Shown here one piece after another: positions 6,252 to 10,357 of a stretch of 10,357 nt of DNA. Both the position numbers and the translations under genes were made by a program. The DNA lies in NCBI GenBank assembly GCA_001412425.1, contig LKUH01000487.1, positions 1 through 10,357 of the forward strand, read 5' to 3'. Source of the stretch: Candidatus Cloacimonas sp. SDB (GTDB lineage Bacteria; Cloacimonadota; Cloacimonadia; Cloacimonadales; TCS61). The notes below the pieces were generated by a model. The model was not told where the DNA came from, ran no database searches, and saw only the letters and a program-made list of their open reading frames with translations. Position 1 is the first letter of the stretch; each line of letters begins with the position of its first letter.

Positions 6252-7289
6252 ATGTTTTTGAAGGGTTTAACCGATCTTTTTTCCAATGACATTGCTATTG
6301 ATCTTGGGACAGCTAATACCCTTGTATACAAAAAAGGGTCCGGTATAGTTATAGACGAGCCTTCAGTAGTTGCCTTGTCATCAGATGGCAAGAAGATCAT
6401 AGCCATTGGCGAAGAGGCCAAGGAAATGCTTGGTAAGAACCCTGAAGAGGTCAAGATAATCAAACCGCTTAAAGATGGTGTGATAGCAGATTTCCAGGTT
6501 ACAGAATTGATGCTTAGAAATTTGATATTCCGCGCTCAGAAAAAGAAATTATTGATTAAACCTCGCGTACTTGTATGTGTCCCTTCCGGTATTACCGAAG
6601 TTGAGAAAAGAGCAGTCCGTGATAGCGCAATTCATGCCGGTGCGCGGGAAGTTCATTTGATCTCTGAACCAGTGGCGGCAGCTATTGGGGCAGATCTTCC
6701 CATTCACAAACCTCAGGGAAATCTGGTTATGGATATTGGCGGTGGAACAACAGAAATAGCCATAATCTCGCTTTCTCATATTGTTGTTCACAGTTCCATT
6801 CGGGTTGGTGGGGATAAAATGGACCAGGAAATAGTAAATTATTTAAGAAAAAGAAACAATATTTATATTGGAACTTTGACGGCAGAGAAAATCAAAATGG
6901 AGATTGGCTCGGCTTATCCTTTGGAGAACGAGTTGAAAATGGAAGTAAGAGGAAGGGACATAATTACTGGATATCCCATAACTGTACAGGTTACTTCCGA
7001 GGAGATCCGTGAAGCCCTTTCCGAAACGGTAAGTTCCATGATAGATGCTGTAAAAAGATTATTTGAGAAAACAGCACCGGAGCTAGCAGCAGATATTGCT
7101 GAAAGAGGTATAATTCTGACTGGTGGTGGGGCTCAATTAAAAAGAATTGATAAAAAGATACAGGAAGCAGTTGATCTTCCGGTTCACATAATGCCCGATT
7201 CATTGCTCTGCGTGCTAAAGGGCAGTGGTCACGTATTGGATAATCTGGAACAATTTAAGAAAGTATTGATAAAAAAAATTGAAGATTGA
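6252..7289 (+). CDS. mreB: Rod-shape-determining protein MreB (bacterial actin)
   Basis: MreB polymerises into membrane-bound antiparallel filaments that steer the peptidoglycan elongation machinery around the cell. The 345 residues carry the actin-fold nucleotide motifs: phosphate-1 DLGTANTLVY (17-26), phosphate-2 MDIGGGTTEIA (160-170) and the adenosine motif LTGGGAQL (289-296). Also typical are VCVPSGITEVEKRAV (108-122) and LISEPVAAAIGA (136-147). Length is standard (about 335-350). An N-terminal amphipathic stretch (MFLKGLTDLF) could aid membrane attachment, as in Gram-negative MreB; that is inference. The start is fixed by GGAGG. It is the first gene of the plus-strand cluster, and its stop codon overlaps the mreC start by one base (TGATG). 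I see no missing catalytic residue. Confidence 0.97.
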   Translation: MFLKGLTDLFSNDIAIDLGTANTLVYKKGSGIVIDEPSVVALSSDGKKIIAIGEEAKEMLGKNPEEVKIIKPLKDGVIADFQVTELMLRNLIFRAQKKKLLIKPRVLVCVPSGITEVEKRAVRDSAIHAGAREVHLISEPVAAAIGADLPIHKPQGNLVMDIGGGTTEIAIISLSHIVVHSSIRVGGDKMDQEIVNYLRKRNNIYIGTLTAEKIKMEIGSAYPLENELKMEVRGRDIITGYPITVQVTSEEIREALSETVSSMIDAVKRLFEKTAPELAADIAERGIILTGGGAQLKRIDKKIQEAVDLPVHIMPDSLLCVLKGSGHVLDNLEQFKKVLIKKIED

Positions 7290-8071
7290 TGTCGCGACAA
7301 AATGTTTACTACATATTTTTTTTTATATTAGCATTAATTCTATTAATAGGAACATCAGAACAAAGAGAAACAAAAGCACAATTTTTAAATAAAACCTTAT
7401 TTTATCCTTTTGCTAATTCTGTAAGAACAATTGAAGAACTTTTCAAGATCAGAAAAGAAAATCAGCAACTTAAAACACAACTGGCCGAAGAATTAATCAG
7501 AAGCAACGATCTGCTTAACCAGCTGGAAAAAAATGAAGATGCCAAGGTCGATTATACTGAAACGGACTACGAACATGTTCTGGCAGGAATAATTGGATAT
7601 CAGGGTGCTTTTGAAGATAGAACACTAGTGATTGACAAGGGATCGCTTGATGGAATCGAAATTGGATACCCGGTAATAACAAGATCCGGAGTTGTAGGAA
7701 AAATAATTTCTGTCTCACTGAACTATGCAATTGTACTACCTTTTAACCATAGCACTTTCAAGCTCGGTGTAATGTCTTCCAGAAATAAACTGCAGGGTTT
7801 ACTGGTCTCGGATATATATAGCGATTCCTACATGAGTTTAATAAAATTGGGTTCAGATGTAATTATTGGTGATACAATTGTTACTTCTAATATTTCATCT
7901 ATTTTCCCAGCTAATTTTCCGGTAGGAACCGTAACGCTTATCAAAGAACATTCTAATCAGATAAATATGCTGGCAAAGATTGAAGGTTTTACAGATCCAA
8001 TTAATCTGAACTATGTTATAGTTCTAAAATATAAGAGAGATAATGCCTATGAAACAGAACTCAACAATTGA
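7289..8071 (+). CDS. mreC: Rod-shape-determining protein MreC
   Basis: MreC is a bitopic inner-membrane protein whose periplasmic part self-assembles and activates PBP2/RodA. From ATG 7289 it has 260 residues. The order is a short cytoplasmic start, one membrane helix (about 6-22), a coiled coil (about 42-85), then the beta-rich MreC domain with LVIDKGSLDGIEIGYPVI (about 113-130) and SGVVGKI, the best-conserved family region. Later IGDTIVTSNISSIFPANFPVG matches the second barrel (given here as IGDTIVTSN then IFPANFPVG). Length is typical to slightly short (family 270-370). A TTG three bases earlier is also in frame, but the ATG overlapping the mreB stop by one base is the natural coupled start. 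Its 3' end overlaps the next gene by 29 nt. Confidence 0.93.
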   Translation: MSRQNVYYIFFFILALILLIGTSEQRETKAQFLNKTLFYPFANSVRTIEELFKIRKENQQLKTQLAEELIRSNDLLNQLEKNEDAKVDYTETDYEHVLAGIIGYQGAFEDRTLVIDKGSLDGIEIGYPVITRSGVVGKIISVSLNYAIVLPFNHSTFKLGVMSSRNKLQGLLVSDIYSDSYMSLIKLGSDVIIGDTIVTSNISSIFPANFPVGTVTLIKEHSNQINMLAKIEGFTDPINLNYVIVLKYKRDNAYETELNN

Positions 8072-8726
8072 TGTTGCGGGTATTTCATTCTCCAGAATTC
8101 CCGTAAAAACAAAAATTCTTTCACCCCGGGATGACATTCTTGATATCATCAATTTATATGCAAAAGATCTGCTGAAGGAAGGAGACATAATAAGTATTAG
8201 CGAAAGCCCTTTAGCAATCACTCAGGGACGTGCTGTTCCGGTAAAAGACATTAAGGTTGGAATTATTGCCAGAATCCTCTGGCGTTTTGTTGCCAATGTA
8301 AAATATGGTATCGGTCTGCGTTCACCAACCAGTATGCAGTGTGCGGTAGACGAAGTGGGAGGGTTAAGAATTTTATTTGCAGCACTAATAGGAGCTTTGG
8401 GTAAACTGGTAGGCCGTAAAGGAGATTTTTACCGAGTCGCCGGCAAACAGGCTGCTCTCATTGATGCCGCCACAACATCCCCGATTCCCCCTTATGATAA
8501 ATGTGTTATCAAAGGACCGAAGGATCCTGGCAAAGTTGCTCAGAGAATTAAGGATTCATTAGGTTTCGATACAGCTGTAATGGATATCAACGATATTGGC
8601 GGTTGCTGGATGATAGGAGGCAGCAAGGGATTAAGTAAGTCTTTTATGGAAGAAGTCATGAAAGATAATCCTCAGGGTCAGGGTGATGAATTGACTCCAA
8701 TCTGTCTCATCAGAAAAGTAAAATGA
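8043..8726 (+). CDS. CofE-like protein (coenzyme F420-0:L-glutamate ligase family), role unknown
   Basis: Resembles the coenzyme F420-0:L-glutamate ligase (CofE, COG1478) superfamily, in the divergent branch found in bacteria not known to make F420. The 227 residues include KEGDIISISESPLAITQGRA (45-64), matching the family's early strand and GR motif. DEVGGLRILFAALIGALGKL (103-122), GRKGDFYRVAGKQ (124-136), the YDKCVIKGPKDPGKVA segment (151-166), DINDIGG (181-187) and NPQGQGDELTPI (209-220) follow. I do not see the GRPWR-type motif of canonical CofE, so F420 chemistry is doubtful. There is no signal peptide; the hydrophobic 109-122 stretch may be a buried helix. ATG 8043 and ATG 8049 are both possible; a purine-rich GAGAG precedes the first. 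It overlaps mreC by 29 nt and mreD by 4 nt, so it is an integral operon member. The substrate is unknown. Confidence 0.72.
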   Translation: MPMKQNSTIDVAGISFSRIPVKTKILSPRDDILDIINLYAKDLLKEGDIISISESPLAITQGRAVPVKDIKVGIIARILWRFVANVKYGIGLRSPTSMQCAVDEVGGLRILFAALIGALGKLVGRKGDFYRVAGKQAALIDAATTSPIPPYDKCVIKGPKDPGKVAQRIKDSLGFDTAVMDINDIGGCWMIGGSKGLSKSFMEEVMKDNPQGQGDELTPICLIRKVK

Positions 8727-9208
8727 GAAATTTAAAGCTGGTAATCTGGTCGATATTTGCTCTTTACTGGCAGATATTTATAGCCCCAAAATTTACTATC
8801 AGCGGTATTCAACCTGATTTTCTGATTCCCTACGTTATTTTTATTAATTTAAAATTCGATTATAATTTCACGCTACCAATTACGTTTATTTTAGGCATCT
8901 CTTTGGATCTGCTTCATCCGGCAACATTAGGCTTACATACCATTTCCTTATTATTAATTTCCTTTTTTGTGCATAATTTTCATCAGCCTATAAATAAAAA
9001 GAGGTTAATTGTTGTATTTCTGGCTATATTCATTTTGAATCTCAGTCATTATTTCATCTTCTTTCTGTTTCAATTCATATCTTCATCTTTAACCAGTGGT
9101 CTTCCCTTATCATATTTTTATTGGTTAATTTATAATTCACTCTTATCCTTTATTACTGTTTATTTTTTATTACTAATAGATAAACTAAAGATCACGATCG
9201 ATGCATAA
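8723..9208 (+). CDS. mreD: Rod-shape-determining membrane protein MreD
   Basis: MreD is a small polytopic inner-membrane protein of the elongasome and partner of MreC. The 161-residue product is strongly hydrophobic with about five membrane helices. The region with QPDFLIPYVIFINLK (30-44), followed by a GISLDLLHPATLGLHTI stretch (58-74), is the family pattern (a Pro-Asp early, then G..LDL.......G). Sequence conservation in this family is low, so the call rests on length, topology, that motif and position between mreC and the PBP2 gene. It starts with an ATGA overlap with the preceding CofE-like gene and ends 8 nt into the PBP2 gene. Its codons and composition are more AT-rich than the neighbours, as expected for a Phe/Leu/Ile-rich membrane protein. 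Confidence 0.88.
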   Translation: MRNLKLVIWSIFALYWQIFIAPKFTISGIQPDFLIPYVIFINLKFDYNFTLPITFILGISLDLLHPATLGLHTISLLLISFFVHNFHQPINKKRLIVVFLAIFILNLSHYFIFFLFQFISSSLTSGLPLSYFYWLIYNSLLSFITVYFLLLIDKLKITIDA

Positions 9209-10357
9209 ATTATTTTCCAAAATAAAGGCCATTAATTTTGCAGTAACATTACTTTTTGTTTTTTTAGGATTCAGCTTATTCAATTTGCAGATAGTGAAAG
9301 GGGAGGAATACTCACAGATTGCTGAAAACAATTTTGTCAGAGTGAAATCTATACTACCAATCAGGGGTGAAATTTACGATCAGAAATATCGTCCTATTGC
9401 GATCAACAAATCATCTTTCAATTTATACATAACTTTGAGTAAGATCAGGGATCGGAGACAACTTATCGAGTTCCTGGAAAATTCTCTTCTTTTGAAAGCT
9501 GAGGAAACTGAAGATGTTTTATACAGGCACAGATTTTATCTTTATCAGGAAATTTTGTTACTGCAGAATATTGCCTATGAAAAAGTAATTGAACTATCCG
9601 AAAAATTAGATCGGTTTCCATCTCTGCAATTTAAAGAAGAATCGATCAGAGAGTATTTATATGATAATCACTTTACCGGTTATGTCGCCAAAATAAACCA
9701 GGAAGAACAGACCAGATTAAAAGAAGAAGGTTATTCAATTAACAGTATTATTGGGAAAACCGGTCTGGAAAAATTTTATGAAACAAAGTTAGCGGGAAAA
9801 AGTGGTTATGAAGTTATTCAGGTTAATGCTTCCGGTAAGGATCTCGGCTTTTTAAAGCACAATATTCAGAAACCTCCCTCGCATGGACACGATCTTATCC
9901 TTACCATTGATAACGAATTACAGGAATTCATTTCAAAAATATTTCCTGCAGATTTAAATGGCTCGATTATTCTTATGGATGTTCCTACGGGGGGCATTTT
10001 GGCTTATGTAAGCAATCCTGAATTCGATCAAAATATATTTACCGGCAAGATAAGTGCTGAGGTTTGGAATGAGATCAATCAGGATCCCAGAAAACCTATG
10101 CTTGACCGCATAATTCATGGCACATACCCGCCTGGTTCAGTATATAAGCCTGTAATGGCTGGGCTTGCATTAGAAACCAATAAGATCAATTTGAACACAA
10201 AGTTTTCGCCCTGTGAAGGGGGCATACAGATAGGTAACAGATTTTTCAAGTGCTGGTATGAGGATGGCCACGGCAGGCTGACACTTCTGGATGCAATGAA
10301 ATATTCGTGTGATGTATATTTTTATGAACTATCCCTGCTTTTTTCTCTGGATGAAAT
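9201..10357 (+). CDS. mrdA: Penicillin-binding protein 2 (peptidoglycan transpeptidase, MrdA/PbpA), N-terminal part
   Basis: Class B PBP that cross-links new peptidoglycan during elongation with RodA. The 385 visible residues contain a single membrane anchor (about 10-30), then the pedestal domain beginning IVKGEEYSQIAENN and LPIRGEIYDQ. FTGYVAKIN and IGKTGLEKFYETKLAGKSGYE (given here as IGKTGLEKFY and ETKLAGKSGYE) are typical. The transpeptidase domain starts near LILTIDNELQ. The active-site SxxK is Ser313-Val-Tyr-Lys316, within YPPGSVYKP, and the SxN-equivalent is Ser369-Cys-Asp371. The KTG motif lies beyond the right edge. Cys338, Cys351, His357 and Cys370 align with a known PBP2 zinc site. 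ATG 9201 overlaps the mreD stop by 8 nt with only a weak upstream AAAG, so translation is likely coupled. FtsI is excluded by the cluster and the PBP2-type motifs. Confidence 0.95.
   Translation, partial: MHKLFSKIKAINFAVTLLFVFLGFSLFNLQIVKGEEYSQIAENNFVRVKSILPIRGEIYDQKYRPIAINKSSFNLYITLSKIRDRRQLIEFLENSLLLKAEETEDVLYRHRFYLYQEILLLQNIAYEKVIELSEKLDRFPSLQFKEESIREYLYDNHFTGYVAKINQEEQTRLKEEGYSINSIIGKTGLEKFYETKLAGKSGYEVIQVNASGKDLGFLKHNIQKPPSHGHDLILTIDNELQEFISKIFPADLNGSIILMDVPTGGILAYVSNPEFDQNIFTGKISAEVWNEINQDPRKPMLDRIIHGTYPPGSVYKPVMAGLALETNKINLNTKFSPCEGGIQIGNRFFKCWYEDGHGRLTLLDAMKYSCDVYFYELSLLFSLDE

Noticed and set aside
6233..6463. Minus-strand frame overlapping the start of mreB, a possible gene divergent to it
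   Set aside because: Antisense to mreB and its ribosome site; no family features.
8043..8726. Evidence that the organism makes coenzyme F420
   Set aside because: CofE-like proteins occur in many bacteria without F420. No cofC, cofD or fbiC is visible and the canonical motif is not evident.
1..10357. CRISPR array, tRNA, rRNA, insertion sequence or prophage elements
   Set aside because: No regularly spaced repeats, cloverleaf-like T-arm sequences, transposase motifs or terminal inverted repeats were seen.

Overview
The window carries ordinary bacterial housekeeping genes in two divergent blocks and looks chromosomal. By eye it is AT-rich (GC roughly 35-40%). It encodes MreB/MreC/MreD/PBP2, a Gram-negative-length DnaK ATPase domain, and a HrcA/CIRCE heat-shock switch. 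Together these suggest a rod-shaped diderm bacterium outside the best-studied Proteobacteria. A Cloacimonadota- or FCB-like origin is a guess from general impression, not something the sequence proves. I see no tRNA, rRNA, CRISPR array, insertion sequence or phage gene.

Minus strand, read from high to low coordinates. A stand-alone MnmC2-like tRNA methyltransferase (5484-6113) is followed by a 263-bp spacer holding a perfect AT-rich inverted repeat. Next comes a two-gene unit of AAA+ genome-maintenance ATPases: ruvB (4189-5220), then 5 nt later rarA (2861-4183). A 160-bp spacer contains two CIRCE-like operators and a candidate promoter. It leads into the heat-shock operon hrcA (1639-2700), grpE (1074-1655) and dnaK (1-1059, cut by the window edge after 353 residues).

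Plus strand, starting at 6252. A rod-shape cluster runs mreB, mreC, a CofE-like gene, mreD, mrdA/PBP2 (cut by the window edge after 385 residues). Every junction overlaps (1, 29, 4 and 8 nt), so this is almost certainly one translationally coupled transcript. MreB, MreC, MreD and PBP2 form the core of the elongasome that directs lateral wall synthesis.

The most interesting points are three. A coenzyme F420-0:glutamate ligase-like gene of unknown role lies between mreC and mreD. Two half-degenerate CIRCE elements stand before hrcA, one overlapping the -35 box. The PBP2 appears to have a three-Cys, one-His zinc site beside its active site. I did not find a clearly new multi-gene system.
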